In this document: one piece after another, positions 31,620 through 42,738 of the stretch | Numbering within the stretch: position 1 is the first letter of the stretch | How the letters are laid out: each line of letters opens with the position of its first letter | Assembly (NCBI RefSeq): GCF_036373705.1 | Contig: NC_089861.1 | Location: 1,177,501 to 1,241,500 of the forward strand | Source of the DNA: Amia ocellicauda | Lineage: Eukaryota; Chordata; Actinopteri; Amiiformes; Amiidae | DNA: 64,000 bases | Direction of reading: 5' to 3' | Made by a program: the position numbers and the translations under genes | The notes under the pieces: model-generated | The model's input: the letters and a program-made list of their open reading frames with translations, nothing else | Told to the model about the DNA's origin: nothing | Databases searched by the model: none

Positions 31620-33054
31620 CAGCTGGATGTATAATTGATGAGGAGGCGGGAGGCTGATCTGTTGTGTTATTACAGAAAACAATTGCACGCATACAAGTAG
31701 TGCTTTGGTTGTCTTTTCATTCAATGTCAGCTGGGATGGTTTAAAGTGCCGACATTTCAAATTAGTTAAATTGGTCAAATGGACCAATATATTAAATAAA
31801 CTGCCATCTCGTATCAATCACCCGAAAACTGCAAATTCCAACGTGTTTTACACAAAAACACAGGAGTGCACTGTGCGACTGGAACAACAGCAATAACATA
31901 TACTTAAATACCTGTTTATACAGAATATAAGAAAAACATTTGGCAATAAATATAATATGGGTTTCCAGGGCATCAGGGGGCGGATGGAGGGGGACAGTGA
32001 CACCGCCGTGGACAGGGTGACCCTCACTGAGGCCAGTGACAGTCTTCTTGCCCACCACATCTTGACCTCTGCCCCGGCCCTGCTGACCAACGCTGAGGTC
32101 GGGCAGAGCGTGTCCGACCATCGCCCGGTGTCCCGCATGGACAACAGTAGCCGCTGGGTTCCCTGTCCCGCCCGGGTCTCGGGCAGAGACTGGGGCAGCC
32201 GATCTGTATCATGGTGAGGTACCCTGTTACCACCCCCAGGGCCCGCTGATCCCTAAGACTCAGCCCAGACCAGTCCTCTCCGTGGACCCAGTGGAGGGCG
32301 TGCTGAGGACACTCTCGGAGGCATTATTTTTAAATAATGTTGATCATTGGTTTATGTGAACTGTTTCAGTCCTCACACACACTACTGCAGCCGAGTGAGA
32401 GACACAGAGCACAGCATCAGACACAGTGATTCTCCTGAAGAAGCCAGGTAGAGCAAATGAGATGACTGAGCAACAGAGCTCTGACGCAGCAGCGCCCTGG
32501 ACCCGAGTGTGTCACCCCTGCTCTGAGACACGCACAGTGCACCCAGCCCCGTGGCTGAGCAGCGGGCTCTCCTGCACCCAGCGGTGTGCCCTGGAGTCAT
32601 AGTTCTCCATGCCATTGGTGAGGCGCCCCCCACTCCGGCCCTGACCGACAGATTGATGGCACAGGGTACTGTACATGATTTTACCCTGGTTTTACCACGA
32701 TTGTACCATTATTGTACTGTGATTTTACCACATTTTGTAACATGATTTTACCATGCTACACCATACACATTAACATACAGTATTATTATTAATTATTATG
32801 TTTAACATGGTAAGCTATATATTGTGTTTATCATGCTACACCACACTACACCTTACTGTATTTTTACCACACTTACTGTTGTAGGGGAGAAATGTGTCAC
32901 AGCCTCATATTTGACCCCCGGTCCCGCATCACGTCTTATTCCCTTGTGACACTGCTCAGCTGCCCTCTACCACACTGTGTTTTCCTTATTGGGCTCTTAT
33001 ATGTGTATTTTAAAGGGGTTATGATGTAAAACAGGGTAGTTGGGGCTTGGGATC

Positions 33055-33097
<43 letters not shown>

Positions 33098-33587
33098 TGC
33101 TCTCATATACTTATCATGGACATGATCACACCTGCTATTACATGACAGCTACTGTTCTTCTTTTACACACTATTACTGATGCACACTACACCAAAACTGA
33201 ATTATACTACTACTACTGCGATTACACACTATTCCTGATATTAACCTGGATACTACCATGAAGCTAGTATAATTAGTATATTAGTAAAATTAGTATAATA
33301 AACACTGCAGACCTGTCACATGCAGACAAACAAGCTTATTATTGCACTTTGTATTGCTCTGGTGTCCTGTGAGTCACCCTGCATACGGGCAATTCCGGAG
33401 AAATAAATAATACAAAATAATAATATTAATGATGTAGGCGAGGTGGGTTTGAAAGCAGACAGCTTATATTACAATGTTTCTAAGCCACTGTATCGATTTC
33501 TTTCTTCGATCTCAGCTTGATTCATCTCCTTCAATAGGCGGCTGGTCTGCATATAGATACACATATATATATATATATATATATATA
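31620..33587. other. Intergenic region with degenerate repeats
   Basis: Unique sequence to about 32640, including a GC-rich block 31960-32330 open on both strands but without recognisable homology. About 32650-32880 is a degenerate repeat of attttaccatg-like units. An (AAT)n run lies at 33055-33096. (AT)n precedes the transposon at 33561-33587. Confidence 0.65.
33055..33096. repeat. (AAT)n microsatellite
   Basis: About 14 perfect aat units. It gives a poly-Asn open frame that is not a gene. Confidence 0.95.
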
Positions 33588-33790
33588 CAGTGAGGGAAAA
33601 AAGTATTTGATCTCCTGCTGATTTTGTACGTTTGCCCACTGACAAAGAAATGATCAGTCTATAATTTTAATGGTAGGTGTATTTTAACAGTGAGAGACAG
33701 AATAACAACAAAAAAATCCAGAAAAACGCATTTCAAAAAAGTTATAAATTGATTTGCATGTTAATGAGGGAAATAAGTATTTGATCCCCT
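33588..33790 (+). repeat. Left terminal inverted repeat (IR/DR type)
   Basis: Outer direct repeat at the tip (33588 onward) and inner copy atgagggaaataagtattt at 33764-33782. It pairs with 34965-35164. Confidence 0.92.
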
Positions 33791-33816
33791 ATCAATCAGC
33801 AAGATTTCTGGCTCCC

Positions 33817-33901
33817 AGGTGTCTTTTATACAGGTAACGAGCTGAGACTCTCTTAAAGGGACTCTCCTAATCTCAGCTCGTTACCTGTATAAAAGACACC
33901 T
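33817..33901. repeat. 31-bp perfect inverted repeat before the transposase start
   Basis: The arms 33817-33847 and 33871-33901 are exact reverse complements separated by 23 bases. They lie inside the element and end 43 bases before the transposase ATG. In RNA they would form a strong hairpin in the transposase leader. Confidence 0.95.
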
Positions 33902-33944
33902 GTCCACAGAAGCAATCAATCAATCAAATTCCAAACTCTCCACC

Positions 33945-34958
33945 ATGGCCAAGACCAAAGAGCTGTCCAAGGATGTCAGGGACAAGATTGTAGACCTACA
34001 CAAGGCTGGAATGGGCTACAAGACCATCGCCAAGCAGCTTGGTGAGAAGGTGACAACAGTTGGTGCGATTATTCGCAAATGGAAGAAACACAAAATAACT
34101 GTCAGTCTCCCTCGGTCTGGGGCGCCATGCAAGATCTCACCTCGTGGAGTTTCAATGATCATGAGAACGGTGAGGAATCAGCCCAGAACTACACGGGAGG
34201 ATCTTGTTAATGATCTCAAGGCAGCTGGGACCAGAGTCACCAAGAAAACAATTGGTAACACACTACGCCGTGAAGGACTGAAATCCTGCAGCGCCCGCAA
34301 GGTCCCCCTGCTCAAGAAAGCACATGTACAGGCCCGTCTGAAGTTTGCCAATGAACATCTGAATGATTCAGAGGAGAACTGGGTGAAAGTGTTGTGGTCA
34401 GATGAGACCAAAATCGAGCTCTTTGGCATCAACTCAACTCACCGTGTTTGGAGGAGGAGGAATGACCCCAAGAACACCATCCCCACCGTCAAACATGGAG
34501 GTGGAAACATTATGCTTTGGGGGTGTTTTTCTGCTAAGGGGACAGGACAACTGCACCGCATCAAAGGGACGATGGACGGGGCCATGTACCGTCAAATCTT
34601 GGGTGAGAACCTCCTTCCCTCAGCCAGGGCATTGAAAATGGGTCGTGGATGGGTATTCCAGCATGACAATGACCCAAAACACACAGCCAAGGCAACAAAG
34701 GAGTGGCTCAAGAAGAAGCACATTGAGGTCCTGGAGTGGCCTAGCCAGTCTCCAGACCTAAATCCCATAGAAAATCTGTGGAGGGAGCTGAAGGTTCGAG
34801 TTGCCAAACGTCAGCCTCGAAACCTTAATGACTTGGAGAGGATCTGCAAAGAGGAGTGGGACAAAATCCCTCCTGAGATGTGTGCAAACCTGGTGGCCAA
34901 CTACAAGAAACGTCTGACCTCTGTGATTGCCAACAAGGGTTTTGCCACCAAGTACTAA
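33945..34958 (+). CDS. Tc1-like DDE transposase, intact 337 aa
   Basis: Cuts and pastes the element at TA sites in the nucleus by binding the direct repeats in the terminal repeats. The frame is full length for Tc1 transposases (about 340 aa) with no stop or frameshift. Residues 1-110 form the paired-like helix-turn-helix pair ([40 protein letters not shown]), with a basic linker [10 protein letters not shown] near 55-64. The catalytic triad is D153 (WSDETK), D241 ([10 protein letters not shown]) and E276 (NPIENLW), a DD34E spacing identical to that of Sleeping Beauty. The Gly-rich box lies at [12 protein letters not shown] (183-194). ATG is in a good context (caccATGG). It may be active; this is not proven. 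Confidence 0.96.
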   Translation: MAKTKELSKDVRDKIVDLHKAGMGYKTIAKQLGEKVTTVGAIIRKWKKHKITVSLPRSGAPCKISPRGVSMIMRTVRNQPRTTREDLVNDLKAAGTRVTKKTIGNTLRREGLKSCSARKVPLLKKAHVQARLKFANEHLNDSEENWVKVLWSDETKIELFGINSTHRVWRRRNDPKNTIPTVKHGGGNIMLWGCFSAKGTGQLHRIKGTMDGAMYRQILGENLLPSARALKMGRGWVFQHDNDPKHTAKATKEWLKKKHIEVLEWPSQSPDLNPIENLWRELKVRVAKRQPRNLNDLERICKEEWDKIPPEMCANLVANYKKRLTSVIANKGFATKY

Positions 34959-34964
34959 GTCGAA

Positions 34965-35164
34965 GGGGTCAAATACTTATTTCCCTCATTAACATGCAAA
35001 TCAATTTATAACTTTTTTGAAATGCGTTTTTCTGGATTTTTTTGTTGTTATTCTGTCTCTCACTGTTAAAATACACCTACCATTAAAATTATAGACTGAT
35101 CATTTCTTTGTCAGTGGGCAAACGTACAAAATCAGCAGGGGGTCAAATACCTTTCCCCCCACTG
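34965..35164 (-). repeat. Right terminal inverted repeat (IR/DR type)
   Basis: Reverse complement of the left repeat, with small differences near the tip (ggggggaaagg against gagggaaaaaag). The inner direct repeat starts at 34965. Confidence 0.92.
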
Positions 35165-35399
35165 TAGATAGATACATGTATAGATACACAGATACATGGG
35201 TGTCAGCACACACGCACACATGTACAGGTACACAGGGAGTCCTGCGCCGGTGCTTGCTCTGCTGTTCCCGTTGCGTTAGGCAGGGGGCGACGCAGGCTCT
35301 CGCCGCGCTTCCTCCGACCTCCTATGAATGGCCTGCTGTCAGTGGACTCGCCCACCAGCCCTGCGCCGTGTCAGTCACCATGGTGGCACAAAGGAGCGA

Positions 35400-35946
35400 T
35401 CCGTGGCCGCTTTCTGCCCCAGCGACTGAGCGCGCCGCGCCGGCGTTTTAACTGCCCTGCCCGCCCAGCCCATGGGCCCTCACCGCGCTGCTGCCTCTCG
35501 GGGTTTTAAAGGTCTGAGTCCGGGGATGGTGGACGCGCCGAGCGGGGAGAACTAGCCAGGCTTTCCACGCTGCGCCGGGAGCGAGAAGCGGCGGATTTTC
35601 CCCACCCTTTCCCTTTGTGGTTTCTCGGGTCGACCCTCCTCGTCTCCGGACACCCTGCGAGAGACACCCCGCCAAGGACAGCCGGCTCAGGGAGTACCGC
35701 GGGCCAGCGCAGAGCTCTCTGCCAATCCCGAGGCGGTCCTCTGGGAGCGGGCATCGAAGAGGAAATCGACCCCGGGGCTTGGAGTCTGGCCTGGGGACGG
35801 TGCTTCTTCTGCTGGGGGATTTTAAAAGACTTTTACACAATAAACCGGGAGGAAAGGGACAGGAGACGTGTTTTTATAGTAACTGGACACGCTTGTGTGC
35901 CGTGGGCTTTTATTTGTTTTGAATAGGTTGTTTTGCTGAAGCCGGA
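35400..35946 (+). promoter_or_regulatory. CpG-rich promoter and 5' leader of rapgef2
   Basis: GC- and CpG-rich sequence begins about 250 bp after the transposon and runs through the first coding exon, consistent with a CpG-island promoter. The last part before the ATG turns AT-rich, with a run of T. No TATA box is evident. The transcription start is unknown. Confidence 0.6.
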
Positions 35947-36015
35947 ATGGCGTCTTACGTGGATAACAGTTTCCGCCAGGCTGTGATTAAGAACCCGGCC
36001 GAGCGGACGCAACAG
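35947..36015 (+). CDS. rapgef2: rapgef2 coding exon 1
   Basis: 69 nt, 23 codons, phase 0 at the donor (CAG|GTCAGT). It encodes MASYVDNSFRQAVIKNPAER TQQ, nearly identical to the long mammalian isoform. Confidence 0.95.
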
Positions 36016-38589
36016 GTCAGTAAACACCCCCTTCATTCCCGCTGCAGCCGCTGCTCACGCCGGCCTCCCCGGATAGCGGGCCGCGCTGCCGTGAGCGCCG
36101 CTTTGCAAGCCATTTTCATATGGAAATGTGCGTCCACTGTAGTGCTGGCCCGTGTGGATGAGCTCCTGCAACACCTACTCTCCGAGGCGGGCTCTGCAGC
36201 GGGTTCATTGTGGAGATGACAGGGGCACAGGGTGGTGCCGGGGTATCGGGATGCTGGCAAGAGCAGCACGCTGACCTGTTAATCCCCTGTGCGTGAGGAT
36301 CTCCGGAAAATAGCGACAGTCAGCCTTCTTGTGTGTGTTACAATGCATGCGAGCCTGGCCCCTGTCTTTAGCGCTGGCCCGTGCCCCGGTGCGGAGCTGC
36401 GCAGCGGCCTCTGGGCGCAGGACCCCCGCTCTGCGGTCCGTCACGTAGCGATGAACGCAAGAGCTTTTAAATCAAGGCGCCAGGCGTGCGGTTTAGGCGC
36501 TGCAGTCTGCAGACGGGCTTTAATGCAGATGTGTGACGGTGTCTGTGCTTTTGTTCAGCTCGGTTCCCTGAGCCAGCGGGGAGCTGCGGGCCGCCGGCCA
36601 GGGTCACCTGCACCCCAGTGCCCTGCTCCTGTTAGTGCGAATAACCCGGTCGGGGCTCGTCCTGTGCTATATTATAACGGGAGCCTTATCAGTATGCAAA
36701 ATAAACACAGGCTGCCCCCGGGGCCACCTCTTAATTTGATAGCCTCGCTCTCTTCTCTTGTAATGTATTCATTCAGTTGTGGTCCGTCTTAGGCCAGGCG
36801 GGGGGATGGGGGGCACAATCAGACGGATCCACTCAGCTGACGAGCACAGTGACATTTCTGGGAACCTGTGGCAATCCTCTTTAGCCTAATGTAGGCAAAG
36901 TAAGCCTATTACGCAGGTTACTGGGAGCTGGGCTGTCTGCTCGGATAAACGCTCTGCTTTTTATTCTTTAACGGTTAATGGTTGCAGACTAATTGCGCAG
37001 AAGTGACTCTAGTGATGGCGCTGCAGTTTGATTAGCTGAGTGCATTGAATGAACGCGTGGGGAATAGCCTGGGAATAGCCTGGAATAGCCTGGAAGCGCA
37101 CTTCACTGCTGCTGTCAATATGAAATGGCTAATGCCATTGTCTGGGCTTGTCTGTTTTGCAATGTTGGTTGTCTAAAGCGTTTCCATTCTCCACTGGTGC
37201 TGTTAAAATGGCACCATCAGTGAAGTGAACAGACTCCCTGCTCTAATGTGCAGCACATGATTTCACAGGCTGCTGCTGTCAATTGACGTGCCTGGCTTTT
37301 CTGTAATGCTTGAGTGACCTGAGCGCCCTGCATGCTTTACAACCCACGCCATTCACGTCCATAGTGTCCTCACACTACAGTGCTGTCTGGGCGTGTGTTT
37401 TCACAGAAATAATCCATGAAATATCACCATGCGCAGGAGTTTATGGATTGCACTGGTTACAGCTGTAAACGTCAGATATCACCAGTTTCTGTAGCTTTTC
37501 ATATGTATTGCGGATGGATAGAGTGTTGTTGAAGGATAGGCCTTCATGTTTGGCCCTCAAACAGTATTGAAATGTAAGTACTGGGAGCTTGTTCTGTTAC
37601 CAAGGACGTGATGCACAGCCTTTGTTCCTCTGCAGCGGTGGAGGGCAGAGCGGTGCCCTGCGGCCTCGCAAAGGGACAGGCTTTGATAATGTTAGTCTCT
37701 GAATCGCTGCATGATAGTGTGTGCTGATGAGTCAGGCTGCAGGAGTAATGAATAGCTGGCTGTTCTCTGAGCCTGCACAGGGCCCGACGCATATTGATGG
37801 GCCTGCACTCGCCCCCGCTCTACACCTCTGCACATGTTATTTATGGGCCCTCAAAGCAGAGTGCAGCACTTCAGTGCTGTGGAACAGGACCAGACGTGTG
37901 TGCTGTAAACTGCTACAATTACCAATAAGATCATTATTTACATGTTTAGGTGACCTATAGAAGGGTTTTTGTGGTTTTTTTTTTCCTCTTTCTCTCTACT
38001 GCAAGCTCATAAAGTTTTAATGTCAAAAGACTTGACCCCAGTCTATAAATAATTCCTGCACACAGTGTGACCGGTCAGTAGTTTGGATATTTTAAGCTCG
38101 GCACCAGCCTCCAGCTCCTGTGTTTTTGTGACTTGAAGAGAGCTCTGGGTGCTGTCCCTAAGGATCCGGACAGATAAAGCGTTGGTGTAATCAACCAGTC
38201 ACCCTGCAGTTTGTGTGCTGTGCTTGTTTTATATAGCTGGGCATGCGCCATTCACTTAAGGTGTTTTTGTGATCGACCTGGCCTCTAAATACAAAGCTAT
38301 AGACAGCGAGCGCATCTGCGGCTGTGCCGGTGAACGCAGTTGAGCTTTCTGTCGCCAGTTTGTGTCAAGATGTTTGTGCCTTTCAAGTGCCAGAAAACAA
38401 GCCCAAGTGGAAAACAACCATGTTCCCACAGAGTTTGTGAATAAATTCTCCCTTCAGGCATTCCTGAAGAGTGATGCAAGCCGCCCGAACAATGTGTTGA
38501 ATAGAGGAAAGAAAAAGTTGCAACAAAAGCAGTTTCAGTTTGCACAAAAAGTTGACGCATACCCAGTATAAACAGAATACATTGGTTTA

Positions 38590-38668
<79 letters not shown>

Positions 38669-41600
38669 TTACTTATTCATACTGCAATGAAAAACAAGCA
38701 AACACCCTTGATAAGCACAACAATAGGCGAGTTCAAAAACCAAGCAAAAACAACTGGTTAACCAGGCAGGGACGTGATAAAAATCAGTGCTTTTATCTGA
38801 ACCCGACACACAGCGCATGCAGTGCCTGTACGTCGTCTTTTTCTCGGTTCTCCTCCACCCATCTGCGTGCCTCTGTCTGAACTGATCCCTTTATCGCTTC
38901 GGCTGACAGAGCCCTGCGGTCCGGCTGCAGGTTTGATTTCGCATTTGAAACCGCGTGGGTCTGTTTCTGCCATCGCCCCAGATAACACGCAGCCTGTGCA
39001 TCCTGGTGATTGGCTGTGATCAGAGTGATTTGATAACCGGGCGGGCTCTGTTTCCTGTGCGTCACTGCCTGGTCACCTATCTGGAGTTGTGTAAAGGCCA
39101 TTTCCCTCTAGCCGGCCCCCCGATCTGGGTTCTGACCCATGTTTCAGAAGCCTGGGTTCTGACTGTCAGAGACTATCAGTGTAAAAGCACAGAGAAGAAA
39201 CTGAGATGAGCCGGGTCAAGAGCAGCCCGTGTAGAAGCTCTAATGTTTAGACGTGTACAGCAGAGAGCAGGGCCCGGCTGAATAAAGTCTATTAAGACCT
39301 TTATTAAGGAGACGGGTAATTGCAGGGTTCGGTCTTCTTGTATTGGACCTCTGTCTGCTCTGCTGTATCCTGAACGGTGTTTCTTTAAGCACTGCACGGT
39401 CTGTTGCTCAGACAGCTTCCTCTCCTCCTTGAGGAATATTTGCACATTTTCAGGCTCTCAAGGCAAATCCGTCGGCGATGTATTTTTTCCCTTAGTCAGA
39501 TTTTTTTTTTTTTTATCTTCTTTTAAAGAGCAACGAGGAATGAAAAATGGGTGATGGTTTGTTGAAACCCCTCCAGATTTTCGGTATGTTATTCATTGGC
39601 AAATGAGTTGCAACCGTTTTGAGTTCATCTTTGCATTTTCCAGTGATTGCGTGGTTTCCGGAGCTCTGTTCGAGCGCACACGGCAGGCCTCTAAATCTTG
39701 CATGGCTTGGTGGGGGGGGGATGTCTTGGCTGCAGGTCAGCAATCACGCTAAGTGATGCTTCACTGTGTTTTAATTTCGTCTTCAGATATTTATGGCGTT
39801 CTTCCCGGCATCTGAAGCAGCACGGCTGAGCGAGGAGAGAGAGCGAGTTCTTTGATGCATTTATTTGTATTGTTCTGGATGTTTTTATAGTTCTGCTGCC
39901 CTGACATTCACATTGTGCAAAGTCTACCTTGGCAACAGCTCTAGACTTGAACTTTTAGCCGATGACAGCGGAGGGTCTCGAGTTACACCTATAGAGTGCT
40001 CTGGTCTTGTCTTACTCCCCGTTGTGTTCATGGGTGTCAGGTGCAGGAGGGAGATTGCAGCCGCTATACTATTGAGCACACGTGGGATCCACTTTAGTCC
40101 CCGTGAATAAAGGCTTCTGCTCAATAAGTTAATGATGACTTGACCCTGGTGATTAGCATGGCTTACCAATCATTAACACAGCATTTTGCATCAGTCAATA
40201 AGATGTGGTTAAGGGGTGCCAGGGTGGGAATGATCTCAATAACGATAAAGGCCTCATGTCATACAGGCTTGATTTAGGCGTGCAGCCCTGCTGGAGTCGC
40301 TCCAGCCGTGTGTGTCAGTGTGTGTATTTGATGGAGTTTGACAGCACAGTTCAAGAGGGGCTTTTAGTGGCGGCCTTGCTGATGGGAGATCTTAGCCCAC
40401 AGAGAGCATCTCCACTCAGCTGCTCTGGGGTCACTGTGGGAGGAGGTCTCAGGTGGTCAGAGTGCTCTGAGTGCACTTTCAATCCCTGACTGAGAAGGTC
40501 TTGTAATATTAATAATGGATACTGGAGTCATAAATGACTTGACTGACATGAATACATAAAAAACACACAAACGCCTGTAAAATTGCTCTCACACATGCTC
40601 GTGCAGAAACGCTCACAATTAAACACACAAGCAGAGCAGGCTGGGGATGGACAGCGCGCTATAAAGACCTTGAGGTCCGCCTGTGGCCCTCCAGTGCCAG
40701 GTTGCCACAATGCTGGCTCCGCACACCCAGAACATGCACAACGTGGGTGTTTCTGAGCCCAGACCGCAGCTGGAGGTCCTGCTGGGCTGTGAATGTGAGT
40801 CGTGACAAAGTGTTCGGCAGCAGATGAAGCCCAGCTCTTCCTAGCGGTTTAAAATGGTGGAGGAAAATAAATAAAATAAACACATACAGTCTGTCAGGTC
40901 GCTGGCTTTGATTGTAAATGCTTTGAAGTTTGCACTTCTCCCCTTCTGTGCTGACGGTTGTCATGCTAATCCGATGGGAGCTGGCAGGTAGCTTTCCTGG
41001 CCTCGAGGGATTAAGACCAAGTTTTCTCTGCCATATTTCTAAACTGGGGAGCTGTCACTCCCATCCCTGCTGGAGAAGTCTGGATTTAGCCATCTAAGTA
41101 GCTACCGTAATCCTGCTCTTTTGCGTTTCAGGGAAAATCCAGTTTGGCAGGGGGTGGGGGAGGGGTGGGTGGTCACTAACTTTCTAATGGGTGTCCTCTG
41201 AGAGCCGGGTGCCGCCCCCGGTTTACTCCGCTATGTCCAAAGGAGACGGGTCTTGGGATTAAAGCCAGCTAATTATAACCTGTGGCGATGCGGTGCTGGG
41301 GGAGGGAGAGGGGTGACCGCTGAACACTCTCTCTTGATCTCTCTCTCCCTCTCTGTTCCTCTTTCTCCGTTTCTCTGTTTTCGGGCTGTTCTGTGGGCAG
41401 GTGGTGACTGACCAAATGGGGGTGAGAGTCGGCCTTTTTATAGCGTGGCAGGAGAGACTCGAGCCGAGGACCGACCTAACGAAAGCAGGGGGTTAGCAGG
41501 TTTCTCTCGACACTCTTACTGTGTCAGAGTCACAGGGACTGGCGTTCCCGTTCGGAGATGCTCTGGCTGCTTGTCGGACCGTGCAGTGTGTGGGAAAGCA

Positions 41601-42680
41601 GCGGTGACTCCCTCTGTCTCGGAGGCAGAGGAGATCTAAAACAACACTGATGGTTTTGTTTTCGGTAACAGGCGATCACTTTTAGACAATGCTGGGGCCC
41701 GGGCGTGTGAAACTCCACTGTTGTTGTTAGTGTTTAGTTTTAATCTGGCCTTGATACGAGGAGAAGTGTGGGGTGGCACTTCCTGTGCGTACCGATCGCA
41801 CATCTGTGTTTGTGTTGTTTTCCCGTCTCCGTCTGTACGGGCACTGAGGCCGATGTAACAATTCCTTCCTGGATCCTGAAGATGCTGGTTGTTTGGTCTT
41901 TTTTTTTGGGCCCCTTCAGATACATTCAGATACATTTCCCGAGTTACTGCACGCCTCCTTGGCGGCGGTTAAAGAATATTATTCGGCATGTTGTGCCTGA
42001 CCATCTTTGTGACTGCTCTGTGATAGGCCGGTCCCTTGGGCGAGAACCTGGAAACCCCATATAAACTCTGATGATAAAAATGTTGTCTGGGACTGATTCT
42101 GCTCAACGAAGGGTTAATTCTGGGTTATGAATTAATTAATGTATCATTCATTTATGTCAAAGCTCCCCCCCCCACTCTATTGTTCCTTATTGAGGCAGAA
42201 ATGTGGAGCTTTTCCTCACAGGCGGTCAGATGCCACACAACAGCAGAACATAGGATTGATCGCGGTTTAATCTCCACACTTGAGCTCAATGCCCTCAGCT
42301 ATGACGGGCCAAAATAAAGTTTGATCTTGGTTCCAAAAAAATCACATAAGTAAATATATTTCAATGGAAAGCAATCAATCCCCCCCATCTAACTGTCTAC
42401 TGCAAAAAAATAATATAGAAGAAAAAGACAGGAAATTAAACCTCGGCTTGGCAACATTTCAGCAGGAGTCTGGGCTTTTTCCCCTCTTCTTTCTCATAGG
42501 GGGAGTTAGTAGAGGAATGCTGGAGTGGCTGTGATCGCGGCCCGGCGCTGGGCAGGGCGGGAGAAGGGCAACGCCTCCACACAGACTACTGCACGGACAG
42601 AGCTAGTGTTGGCTTCCTTTTGTCTGTGCTTGTTTTAATAACCTGATGCCATCTCTCTCCTCTCTTTCTCTCTCTCTCTG

Positions 42681-42738
<58 letters not shown>

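Larger units (their letters stand above)
33588..35164 (+). mobile_element. Complete Tc1/mariner-type DNA transposon (1577 bp)
   Basis: The element begins cagtgagggaaa and ends ccccactg, flanked on both sides by the TA target duplication (33586-33587 and 35165-35166). Terminal inverted repeats of about 200 bp (33588-33790 and 34965-35164) are nearly identical over their inner part. Each holds an outer and an inner direct repeat (gaggg-aa--agtatttgat), the IR/DR arrangement of Sleeping Beauty-like fish elements. It inserted into an (AT)n run. The open transposase and close repeats indicate recent insertion. It resembles the Passport/SSTN group of fish Tc1 elements, from memory. Confidence 0.96.

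Noticed and set aside
31960..32330. GC-rich block open on both strands, considered as an extra exon or old retroelement fragment
   Set aside because: No motif or family match could be recognised and no clear splice boundaries support it.
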